From the NCBI RefSeq assembly GCF_001192795.1, contig NZ_DF968181.1:710342-774341 (forward strand): a DNA stretch of 64,000 nucleotides, given 5' to 3'. Each line of letters opens with the position of its first letter. Position 1 is the stretch's first letter. The notes under the pieces are model-generated. The model was not told the origin of the DNA, searched no databases, and saw nothing but the letters and a program-made list of their open reading frames with translations. This document shows, in pieces, positions 1-7,060 of this stretch. Both the position numbers and the translations under genes were made by a program. This DNA comes from Flexilinea flocculi. Lineage in GTDB: Bacteria > Chloroflexota > Anaerolineae > Anaerolineales > Anaerolineaceae.

Positions 1-461
1 AGCAGTGCATGATAGGATAGATCTACGGAAGTAAAATATATTTCCCGATTCTGCATCGATTTCAGAATCGATAACGCTATGCAGCCGGATCCCGTGCCGA
101 TGTCTGCCGCGTTCGTTATATCTGAATTCTCTCCTAACCAGCGGATCGCTTTTTCAACAAGCATCTCGGTTTCCGGCCGGGGGATTAGCACATCTGCTGT
201 GACGATGAAGGAATTTCCAAAAAAGCCCCATTCTCCAAGGATATAAGGAAGCGGCTCATGCTTTATGAGCCGCTCTGTCATTTCAAGAATGTTTTGTTTT
301 TCGGGTTCAGTAAGTTTTTTGTCTGGATGTGACAGAAGGAGAGGTCTGTGAAGTCCGGTTGCTTTTTCAAGGATTTCCTGAGCATCCAACGATGGCGTAT
401 CACTGATATCCTTGGATAGCAGCGCTTGCCGGATATACTCCAACGCTTCGCCAATTGTCAT
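1..461 (-). CDS. prmC: Peptide chain release factor N5-glutamine methyltransferase (N-terminal part, cut by window edge)
   Basis: Methylates the glutamine of the GGQ motif in release factors RF1 and RF2 using S-adenosylmethionine. Only about the first 153 residues are in the window. They begin MTIGEALEYIRQALLSKDIS and hold the helical N-terminal domain, then the typical IPRPETEMLVE segment and the SAM-binding loop DIGTGSGCIA. The NPPY catalytic motif would lie beyond base 1. The gene starts 8 bp after the prfA stop on the same strand, the common prfA-prmC arrangement, so enzyme and substrate are probably co-transcribed. The identification rests on the family motifs and the neighbour. The reading frame is open to the window edge. 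Confidence 0.93.
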   Translation of the reverse strand, partial: MTIGEALEYIRQALLSKDISDTPSLDAQEILEKATGLHRPLLLSHPDKKLTEPEKQNILEMTERLIKHEPLPYILGEWGFFGNSFIVTADVLIPRPETEMLVEKAIRWLGENSDITNAADIGTGSGCIALSILKSMQNREIYFTSVDLSYHAL

Positions 462-469
462 TTTTTGAT

Positions 470-1528
470 CTATTCCTGATTTGATACCGATAACCGTTCC
501 GTCTCATCTTTGAGTATTAATTCATCAATAAAAAGATCCAAATCTCCATTCATTACTCCGGAAAGATTAAAGGAAGAAACATTGATTCGATGATCTGTGA
601 CACGCGATTGGGGATAATTATACGTTCGAATTTTTTCAGAACGGTCGCCGGTTCCAACCATCGAACGGCGCGTTGCATCCAGCTCATCCTGACGTTTTTG
701 CTGTTCCATATCATACAGTCTTGCGCGCAGGATACTCATCGCCCGGGTTTTATTTTGGAGCTGTGATCTTTCATCCTGACAGGTAATGACCATCCCGGTA
801 GGATTGTGAATTAATCGGACTGCAGTGGAGTTCTTTTGAACGTTCTGCCCGCCGGCGCCGGCAGATTTGAATACTTCTATCTTAATATCCGATTCCGGAA
901 TCTGAATGTCCAAATCTTCCACTTCTGCCAGGACAGCTACGGTTACAGCGGATGTATGTATCCTTCCCTGGGATTCAGTGATCGGAACACGCTGTACTCG
1001 GTGAGTACCGGATTCAAATTTGAGTCGTGAATAGGCTCCTTTGCCTTTCACCATGAAGGTGATTTCTTTATATCCGCCGACTCCAATTTCATTTGCGGAA
1101 AGAATTTCCAGATGCCAGTGGCGGGCTTCCGCATAATGGCTGTACATTCTGAAAAGATCAGAAGCAAAAATGGCTGCCTCGTCGCCACCTGTTCCTGCAC
1201 GAATTTCGATGATGACATTTTTTGAGTCGCGTGGATCTTTTGGAATCAGAAGATTGCGGATTTCTTTTTCGAGTTCTGTGACTCTGGGAATCAATTCTTC
1301 CAATTCTGCAGCAGCAAGCTCTGACATTTCCGGATCTTTTTCAAGTTCCCTTGCTTCGTCAATCCTTTCCAAAGTCAGTTTGTAGAGCCGGCCTTTTTCC
1401 ACGATTTCCTCAATCTCTGCTCTTTCTTTCATTAACTCCGCTGTTTTTTGAAAGTCATCCGTGTTTTGTTCAATTAAATGATTAATCTCCTCATAACGTG
1501 ATTCGATCGCGTCTATTTTTTCAAGCAT
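470..1528 (-). CDS. prfA: Peptide chain release factor 1
   Basis: Recognises UAA and UAG stop codons in the ribosomal A site and triggers peptide release. The 352-residue length is normal for RF1. An N-terminal coiled-coil domain is followed by the stop-codon reading tripeptide P-I-T at residues 182-184 in RVPITESQGRIHTS, which is the RF1 form (RF2 would have SPF). The catalytic GGQ is at residues 226-228 in SAGAGGQNV. GGQNVQKNSTAVRL differs from the enterobacterial GGQHVNTTDSA version, but family members outside the Proteobacteria vary here. It is the first gene of a prfA-prmC pair on the minus strand. The upstream 450 bp hold no gene and two copies of the dispersed repeat. Confidence 0.97.
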   Translation of the reverse strand: MLEKIDAIESRYEEINHLIEQNTDDFQKTAELMKERAEIEEIVEKGRLYKLTLERIDEARELEKDPEMSELAAAELEELIPRVTELEKEIRNLLIPKDPRDSKNVIIEIRAGTGGDEAAIFASDLFRMYSHYAEARHWHLEILSANEIGVGGYKEITFMVKGKGAYSRLKFESGTHRVQRVPITESQGRIHTSAVTVAVLAEVEDLDIQIPESDIKIEVFKSAGAGGQNVQKNSTAVRLIHNPTGMVITCQDERSQLQNKTRAMSILRARLYDMEQQKRQDELDATRRSMVGTGDRSEKIRTYNYPQSRVTDHRINVSSFNLSGVMNGDLDLFIDELILKDETERLSVSNQE

Positions 1529-1584
1529 GATTCCTCTTCGTCAATCGGGATCTGATTTTCCCGGATAGTGATTTTTTTTATCAT

Positions 1585-1699
1585 CAGGTCGAAATTTGGA
1601 AAACCCTTTTAAGAAAGGATAGAAATTCTGTTGTTGTGTCGTTTTGCGCAGAACGTAAAAATGACACAATACCAAATCATCTTTCCATATTTCGAAAGG
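1585..1699 (+). repeat. Dispersed variable-stem hairpin repeat, copy 1
   Basis: Left end is CAGGTCGAAATTTGG-like; right end CTTTCCATATTTCGAAAGG. The central hairpin at 1630-1673 pairs GTTGTTGTGTCGTTTT with AAAATGACACAATAC, with a few mismatches. It lies in the divergent prfA/SIMPL intergenic region, which holds no supported gene from 1529 to 1979. Confidence 0.75.
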
Positions 1700-1769
1700 T
1701 TGTTTTTCTACCGGATTTCCGGCAAAAGCAATTATAACAGGTGAATAAAGATCAATAAAAAACTTCTTA

Positions 1770-1854
1770 AGCAATTCGAAATATCATCATGTTATTTGAA
1801 CCAATCGGGAAAAACAACACAACAGCAGCTTATCCTTCCTAAAGTTCAAATTGT
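1770..1854 (+). repeat. Dispersed repeat, copy 2 (left stem arm missing)
   Basis: It starts with AGCAATTCGAAATATC and carries the flank TTGAACCAATCGGGAAAA seen in the copy at 52066. It then goes straight into a right arm AACAACACAACAGCAG and ends near TTCAAATTGTT. The left arm and loop are absent, so this looks like a deletion derivative. Confidence 0.6.
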
Positions 1855-1979
1855 TATTTCAGATACCTGGAAAAAATCCCAATAGGGTCTGATTTAAAAA
1901 ATCTGCCTTCGATTGAAACAAAAGTGTTTCATTATCGTATTAATCAATAGAATCGATTACAAAAAGAAATGGAGAACTT

Positions 1980-2714
1980 ATGAAATTGCAGACAATGAAT
2001 TATTCTCGGACCATTTTACTGGTTGTTTTTGTATTGACAATGTTCCTTGGATTCAACACGGCGGTATCTGCAGACGGCGTCCAGCTGATTCAGGTTACAG
2101 GAAGAGGTGTCATGTCTCTGCCTCCGGATATTGTAAAAATATCCATCGGGATAAATACTGAAAAAGAGAATATCCAGGAAGCTATTAACGAAAATACATC
2201 GAGAGTTGAATCGGTGAAATCAGCTTTGTTATCCATTGGTATCGCTGAAACCGATATTAAAACCGTTTCATACTCTTTATACAGCTCGTTGAAGTATTAC
2301 CGGGATAATACTGCCGGACCGGACGAATATATTTATACTGTCTATTATTCCTTCGAAATCACACTCAGGGATGCCTCAAAACTAAATACTGTTTTGGATG
2401 CCTGTGTCAATAACGGTGCAAATAATGTCACCGGAATCACTTATGATTCTACAGGACGGGAAGCGGCTTACGATGAAGCTCGTAATCTGGCCATTGATGA
2501 CGCTACATCCAAAGCCCAGAAAATCGCTGAGAAACTTGGCGTGAAGATCCGCAACGTTGATTCCATAAAAGTCAGCGATAATTCATCCGGTTTTGATTAT
2601 TCAGCGATGATGGGAATGGGCGGTGGAGGAGATGGAGCCGTCTCTCCTTCCATTGAACCAGGTCTGGTTAATGTCAATGTTGATGTGGAAATGTCCTTTG
2701 CTTACAGTCTGTAA
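1980..2714 (+). CDS. Exported SIMPL-domain (DUF541) protein
   Basis: A 244-residue protein of the SIMPL family (the Pfam family once called DUF541), whose members are periplasmic or surface proteins of poorly known function. Residues 1-31 look like a signal peptide: a short basic start, the hydrophobic run TILLVVFVLTMFLGF, and an AVSA cleavage site. The mature part starts with the family pattern VTGRGVMSLPPDIVKISIGI and continues with the alternating helix/strand pattern and the late block AYDEARNLAIDDATSKAQKIAEKLGVKI. A glycine- and methionine-rich loop (MMGMGGGGDG) precedes the last strand, as in many relatives. The start is supported by TGGAG a few bases upstream. It is a single gene facing away from prfA and ends at a strong hairpin. 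Confidence 0.88.
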   Translation: MKLQTMNYSRTILLVVFVLTMFLGFNTAVSADGVQLIQVTGRGVMSLPPDIVKISIGINTEKENIQEAINENTSRVESVKSALLSIGIAETDIKTVSYSLYSSLKYYRDNTAGPDEYIYTVYYSFEITLRDASKLNTVLDACVNNGANNVTGITYDSTGREAAYDEARNLAIDDATSKAQKIAEKLGVKIRNVDSIKVSDNSSGFDYSAMMGMGGGGDGAVSPSIEPGLVNVNVDVEMSFAYSL

Positions 2715-2770
2715 AAAGGAACAAAACTGATGCTGTTGTTTGAATAGCATTAGAATTGTGGATTCAATTG

Positions 2771-2815
2771 GGTTTCGGCGTTTATCATGTTTTCAAACGC
2801 CGAAACCTTATTATT
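2771..2815. terminator. Bidirectional terminator hairpin between the SIMPL gene and the restriction endonuclease gene
   Basis: A 13-bp perfect stem pairs GGTTTCGGCGTTT (2771-2783) with AAACGCCGAAACC (2795-2807), with an 11-base loop. It lies between two convergent genes. The downstream T-tract is interrupted (TTATTATTAATT), so efficiency is uncertain. Confidence 0.75.
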
Positions 2816-2859
2816 AATTCGTCCTTTTCAGCAACAATACAGACCAGAATGGCATTAGT

Positions 2860-3648
2860 TTAAATCTCTTCTATTGCTTTGTAAAGCCGAGGCAATTCAT
2901 TCTGTTTTAGCCGAAATTTGGTCCCGTGATTATGCCCTGTTCTTGCATCAAAATCCACATACAAACATCCATCTTCAATACTATCTAACCATCCATCGAT
3001 TGAAAATTTCGTTAATTTTAAAATCCGATTGTAATGAAAAAATTCTATTCCATCACTATTTTTTCTTACATCCGCAAGGACATAGAAAGTGTTTAATAAT
3101 TTCGTTCCAGCCTTATGGTAAATGTCATCGAATCCCCAATAAGGTTGTGGATTAAGTTCATCTAATCCGACCTTGTTAGAAACTGAATCTAACCAATCGG
3201 CTTGCCTCGGGTCAACGGCTTTTGCGTCAAAAGAAATCGTTATCTTCCTATCTTTTCTATCGATAACAACTTTAAAACCTCTATCGCTACGTATTGCACC
3301 TGAAATTGTCTGACGGAAACTCATTTCCGTTAACGGATATCGTTTGCCAGCTTTATCATGTTTCCATCCATACTTTAGAAGCAAGATTGATGGGACAATT
3401 CTAAGCGCCGTTGGAGATGGTTCACAATGGAATAGGGTTGTAAGACTGGTAGTATTTGACCGTTGACATTTAAGTTCCCATTCAGAAGCGTTCGGTATTG
3501 GCAGGTTATTTTCTTCTATTCCGAGTAAATCTTCGAGAGTATTTCCCACGCCCCCGACATTCCCCTGCCTTGCATTTTTAACCCATCCCATATCCCGAAT
3601 TTCTCGAAGTCGTGCGATTAGTTGCTCTTTAGTATAAATCTTTGGCAT
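2860..3648 (-). CDS. Type II restriction endonuclease, MvaI/BcnI family
   Basis: A 262-residue protein resembling the MvaI/BcnI restriction endonucleases, which act as monomers on CC(W/S)GG-type sites. The family hallmark is at residues 25-75: GNVGGVGNTLEDLLGIEENN, then IPNASEWELKCQRSN with the ExK half of a PD-(D/E)xK active site, then SLTTLFHCEPSP. From memory, many relatives have Asp where this protein has Asn in IPN. Whether that matters for activity cannot be judged here. The start is supported by AGAGGT upstream. The partner methyltransferase lies 268 bp upstream on the same strand. The cut site cannot be predicted from sequence alone; CCNGG-like is a guess from the family. Confidence 0.85.
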   Translation of the reverse strand: MPKIYTKEQLIARLREIRDMGWVKNARQGNVGGVGNTLEDLLGIEENNLPIPNASEWELKCQRSNTTSLTTLFHCEPSPTALRIVPSILLLKYGWKHDKAGKRYPLTEMSFRQTISGAIRSDRGFKVVIDRKDRKITISFDAKAVDPRQADWLDSVSNKVGLDELNPQPYWGFDDIYHKAGTKLLNTFYVLADVRKNSDGIEFFHYNRILKLTKFSIDGWLDSIEDGCLYVDFDARTGHNHGTKFRLKQNELPRLYKAIEEI

Positions 3649-3916
3649 TACAACCTCTTTAATTAATCCTCAAATGGATCAGGTAGAAGTACCTTCGCTG
3701 TTTATTAGAATGGCGATATATCAAAAATTATCTGAATATTCCTTAGAAGAGAATAATTCTGACTTTTTTAATAAGCGAATTCGCTTCATAACTTACTGGC
3801 CTTGCTTGAATACTTGTTACTTCGATGCACAAAATTGCATTAAAAGAATGTAACAATTTTTCAAATGTTTCATTCAAAATGAAATATTTTTTTTACTACA
3901 TTCGTATTTATTTCAT
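3649..3916. other. AT-rich gap inside the restriction-modification locus
   Basis: 268 bp between methyltransferase stop and endonuclease start, very AT-rich, with no supported gene. A 60-codon open frame overlapping the methyltransferase end on the opposite strand has no ribosome-binding site and no protein-like features. The gap could hold a separate promoter for the endonuclease, but I cannot point to a clear one. Confidence 0.5.
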
Positions 3917-4879
3917 TTACAATAAGGTTGTAGACTCGATCGTGCTTGTGTCTTCTTCAGACTGGACATCTTTCGGAGGTCTCCAAAAATCAAGTAAATA
4001 TTCGTAAGTAACCCCCATCGTTATATAATTTGAAGGCCATCCAAAAATACCTATCTGATTTACAATATTGGTCCTATCCCAAATAATGATATTCCTTAAT
4101 TCATATCCACGTTTTCGTAATTCTTCTATTAATGAAACATGAATAGTTATTCTTGTATTTTCCCACCACATATCTGGAACATTTATTACGCAATGAGCTT
4201 TCGGTTGTAGTAAGGGCAACAATTTCTCAAAAATATCCCCCATAGCAACGGTATAATCCTCTAATGACATTGTTCCAAGGTCGCGCTCATCTTGCGAGTA
4301 TTGTTCAATTTTTCCAAGTTGCCCGTTATCTCTATTTCTTCTTGATTTATTTTTCCTTGATCTATTTAAAAGGTTTGCGTAAGGCGGTGATGTCCAAATT
4401 AGGGATAATGACTCAGGTGAAATCCATGAGGAAATATTTTGTGCATCATCTTGAATTGCCAATTGCCATGTATTTGTAAATAGTCCGGCATTATTGTCTA
4501 ATCTTTCACTACAAATTTGGAGATATTTTTCTTGTAAATCAAATCCAACGGCATTCCTGTTTAAATCTTGAGCAGCTATAAGTGTTGTCCCGCTGCCAAC
4601 AAACGGATCAAGGATAAGTTCTCCCTGGTGAGAAAACAATTCAATTACTCTTTTCGATAGTGAGATAGGGAAAGTTGCGGGGTGTATTTCCTTGTTTCTT
4701 ATATCCCGTTTTTCGTAAGTAAATTGCCAAACACCTAATTGAGATTTAATCCACTCTTTTGCAGTCATACAATTCAGTTTGTTGGGAGTGCAATCACAAG
4801 TTTTCTCATAACTGATTTCTAAAGGTTTCTTAATGTCTTTATCTGATTGATAAATAATGCGTGGAAGTATTTGTTCCAT
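3917..4879 (-). CDS. DNA methyltransferase of the restriction-modification system (probable N4-cytosine)
   Basis: A 320-residue SAM-dependent DNA methyltransferase that should protect the host from the adjacent endonuclease. Visible motifs in order: motif X HPATFPISL (66-74), motif I DPFVGSGTT (91-99), motif II GFDL (112-115) and the catalytic motif IV TSPPY (163-167). SPPY is typical of enzymes methylating the N4 of cytosine, which agrees with the MvaI/BcnI-type partner. A basic insert RSRKNKSRRNRDNGQ follows motif IV and may contribute to target recognition. The start is supported by GAGGAGA upstream. The pair reads methyltransferase then endonuclease, with no control (C) protein. The locus is AT-rich and sits between housekeeping genes, consistent with horizontal acquisition. 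Confidence 0.88.
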   Translation of the reverse strand: MEQILPRIIYQSDKDIKKPLEISYEKTCDCTPNKLNCMTAKEWIKSQLGVWQFTYEKRDIRNKEIHPATFPISLSKRVIELFSHQGELILDPFVGSGTTLIAAQDLNRNAVGFDLQEKYLQICSERLDNNAGLFTNTWQLAIQDDAQNISSWISPESLSLIWTSPPYANLLNRSRKNKSRRNRDNGQLGKIEQYSQDERDLGTMSLEDYTVAMGDIFEKLLPLLQPKAHCVINVPDMWWENTRITIHVSLIEELRKRGYELRNIIIWDRTNIVNQIGIFGWPSNYITMGVTYEYLLDFWRPPKDVQSEEDTSTIESTTLL

Positions 4880-4923
4880 AATTCTCCTCTAAGAAATTAT
4901 AACTTATGGTTTGTTAATATTCT

Positions 4924-5042
4924 CCAGTAATTCGAATTTTTGAAAAAACTTCTGAGAAAAGAGCGAAAATTAGATATTGTGCTATTCCGCTCCTCGCAAA
5001 TTAACACAATATCAATTAATCCTTATCTTATTTCCAATCGCT
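4924..5042 (+). repeat. Dispersed variable-stem hairpin repeat, copy 3
   Basis: The left flank CAGTAATTCGAATTTTTG leads to GAGAAAAGAGCGAAAATT. The hairpin at 4973-5013 pairs GATATTGTG with CACAATATC, 9 bp perfect, extended imperfectly. The right end is TTATTTCCAATCGCT. It lies between the methyltransferase and lspA, which are divergent. Confidence 0.8.
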
Positions 5043-5179
5043 TTGTATGATCAGCTGTCGTATAATTTACCTTTGTTATAATGAATTTCAAAATTTATGT
5101 CGATGATGATCAACGAACGGTTTTTATGACGATAATAAAAAACCGAAAAGGTTTGGATGAGAATCAGAGGAGGAAACCT

Positions 5180-5812
5180 TTGAGTAAAAAAATTAAGGCT
5201 TATCTGGAAATGTTTGCGATTTCAGGTATCATAGTCGTTTTAGACCAATTTACTAAGTATCTTGTTCGGACAAATCTCCAATTAAGAGAAACCTGGATGC
5301 CATGGGAGTGGCTTGAACCTTATGCCAGAATTATCCATTGGAAAAACACAGGCGTTGCTTTCGGTTTATTTCAAGGGCGCGGCTGGTTGTTTACACTCAT
5401 TGGACTGATGGTTGTATTTGTGATTCTCGTCTTTTTTCGGAAAACGATTGACAGCAATTTTTACTGGAGACTTGCAATCGCGGCTCAGTTGGGTGGTGCG
5501 ATCGGTAATTTGATCGACCGAATCAATCCCAATGTCGGTTATGTAGTTGATTTTATATGGATCGGTAATTTCCCTGTCTTTAATTTTGCGGATATGGGGA
5601 TTGTAATTGGTGCGATCATTTTAATTATCGGTACGTGGACGGCAGATGAGGAAGCAAAAAGGACGCTGCAGGACCACACAGCCGGGAACCCATCGGGAAA
5701 TGATCCTTCCAGAGCAGAAAATATTGCGATCAATGATGAAATCACGGAAGACCAGTTTCAAAATAACTCCGAAGATTTGAAAATTCCTGAACTACCGGAT
5801 TTTAAATCATGA
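5180..5812 (+). CDS. lspA: Lipoprotein signal peptidase (signal peptidase II)
   Basis: Aspartyl membrane protease that removes the signal peptide of lipid-modified prolipoproteins. The core has four membrane segments and both active-site aspartates, in GNLIDRINPN and FNFADMGIVIG. WKNTGVAFGLFQG is the conserved NxGxAFG region. I choose TTG at 5180 because AGAGGAGG lies 7 bp upstream and the protein then begins LSKKIKAYLEMFAISG. An upstream ATG at 5081 overlaps a TATAAT-like sequence and is probably not translated. About 45 acidic, non-membrane residues extend past the last segment, beyond the usual family end. The stop overlaps the next start by 4 bp (ATGA), so the genes are co-translated. lgt at 16896 supplies the preceding step of lipoprotein maturation. 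Confidence 0.93.
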   Translation: MSKKIKAYLEMFAISGIIVVLDQFTKYLVRTNLQLRETWMPWEWLEPYARIIHWKNTGVAFGLFQGRGWLFTLIGLMVVFVILVFFRKTIDSNFYWRLAIAAQLGGAIGNLIDRINPNVGYVVDFIWIGNFPVFNFADMGIVIGAIILIIGTWTADEEAKRTLQDHTAGNPSGNDPSRAENIAINDEITEDQFQNNSEDLKIPELPDFKS

Positions 5813-6768
5813 CAAAAGAGACTGAAGATTTCAAAGATTTGACCGGTATCCGGAAAACAATCAAAACACAAGATATCGATCAGATTCGGTTAGATCTGTT
5901 CCTTGTGCAGAAACTGCCCGATTATTCTCGTTCGCGAATTCAGCAGTTTATCCAGGAAAAACGTGTGATGATTGACGGTATTCCTGCTGTAAAAAGCGGA
6001 CAAATCATTTCTTCTAACCAGACTATTCAAGTACTGTTCCCTGAAGATAAAGAAGTCGCATTAATCCCGGAATCGATTCCACTGGATATCATCTATGAAG
6101 ATGATCGGACAATCATTATTAATAAACCGGCTGGAATGGTCGTTCATCCATCGATCGGACATGAGGCAGGCACATTGGTTCATGCTGTGCTTGCACATTG
6201 TGATGATCTGAAGAGTTTTGGCGGGGAAATTCGTCCTGGAGTGGTGCATCGATTAGATCGGGATACATCCGGGATCATTGTGATGGCAAAAGACGAAAAA
6301 GCGCACATTTATCTGCAAAAACAATTTAAAGATCGTCAGACAATCAAGCGCTATTTAGCCTTGGTTGATGGGAAACCGCCGACTCCGACTGGCAGAATTG
6401 ATGCCCCGATAGGGCGCGATCCGATTCACCGTCAAAAAATGGCAGTCCTTCCAAATGGAAAAAGTCGCGATGCCGTTACAGAGTATTTCACAAAAGAGAG
6501 CTATTTAAAACATACATTAATTGAAGCACATCCGCTAACCGGTCGAACGCATCAAATTCGCGTTCATGCTGCATTTATCAAATGCCCGATCGTCGGGGAT
6601 GTTTTATATGGATATCATAAAAGTTCACTCGAAATAAACCGCCATTTTCTCCATGCGTATCAATTGACAATTACGCTGCCCGGGAAAAAAGAACCTCAAA
6701 CATTTGAAGCTCCGTTGCCGCAGGAATTGGCAGATCTGCTATTGACATTACCGAAAAGAGTGATCTGA
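5809..6768 (+). CDS. RluD-family 23S rRNA pseudouridine synthase
   Basis: Isomerises specific uridines in RNA to pseudouridine. The 319-residue layout is standard for the RluA/RluD family: an S4 RNA-binding domain at about residues 24-85 (RLDLFLVQKLPDYSRSRIQQFI), then the catalytic domain with the active-site aspartate D150 in VVHRLDRDTSG. GRTHQIRVH is the conserved C-terminal block. Presence of S4 favours RluD (helix 69 of 23S rRNA) over RluA, but the exact target is inferred. It starts inside the lspA stop codon (4-bp overlap), a linkage common in Firmicutes and Chloroflexota. A short palindrome GATCTGAATCAGATC follows at 6762-6776. Confidence 0.92.
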   Translation: MTKETEDFKDLTGIRKTIKTQDIDQIRLDLFLVQKLPDYSRSRIQQFIQEKRVMIDGIPAVKSGQIISSNQTIQVLFPEDKEVALIPESIPLDIIYEDDRTIIINKPAGMVVHPSIGHEAGTLVHAVLAHCDDLKSFGGEIRPGVVHRLDRDTSGIIVMAKDEKAHIYLQKQFKDRQTIKRYLALVDGKPPTPTGRIDAPIGRDPIHRQKMAVLPNGKSRDAVTEYFTKESYLKHTLIEAHPLTGRTHQIRVHAAFIKCPIVGDVLYGYHKSSLEINRHFLHAYQLTITLPGKKEPQTFEAPLPQELADLLLTLPKRVI

Positions 6769-6894
6769 ATCAGATCTTTGGTTGTCAACAGTAATTTGAA
6801 TTGCTCAAAAATCGCTGTTTCATCTTGGAATTTTCGTGATAAGATATTAAATGTTGGAATGAAATCCAGCTACAATTGAATTAAGGTTGCGTTT

Positions 6895-6990
6895 GAGACA
6901 ACTTCATGGGGGAGTAATTCACGTATGGTTTCCCATACGGGACTGAATCGTCAGCACGGCTTATTACGCCCGGTTCCTCTTAAAGAATAA
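6895..6990 (+). promoter_or_regulatory. Manganese-sensing yybP-ykoY riboswitch aptamer
   Basis: The two conserved loops of the yybP-ykoY motif are present: GGGGGAGTAA at 6908-6917 and CGTCAGCAC at 6949-6957. A helper hairpin GTATGG/CCATAC lies between them. The aptamer is followed at once by an intrinsic terminator and then a P-type cation ATPase, a classic target of this riboswitch. Known members bind Mn2+ and switch expression on. Assignment is by motif and context; a covariance-model search would settle the edges. Confidence 0.85.
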
Positions 6991-7031
6991 GACTCATGAA
7001 CCTGTTATGGGTTCTTTGAGTCTCTTTTTTT
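6991..7031 (+). terminator. Riboswitch expression platform: intrinsic terminator
   Basis: GACTCATGAACC pairs with GGTTCTTTGAGTC around a TGTTATG loop, followed by TCTTTTTTT. It lies directly after the manganese aptamer and 30 bp before the ATPase start. Control by transcription attenuation is therefore the likely mode, with Mn2+ binding expected to favour read-through. Confidence 0.85.
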
Positions 7032-7060
7032 ATATCAAAACGCTCTATAAAGAGGTAAAA

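Noticed and set aside
1541-1774. A 77-codon minus-strand frame upstream of prfA
   Set aside because: It runs through the first variable-stem repeat, starts without a ribosome-binding site and has no protein-like pattern.
7007-7060. An ATG at 7007 as start of the cation ATPase
   Set aside because: It lies inside the riboswitch terminator stem; ATG 7061 has AGAGG upstream and matches the family N-terminus.
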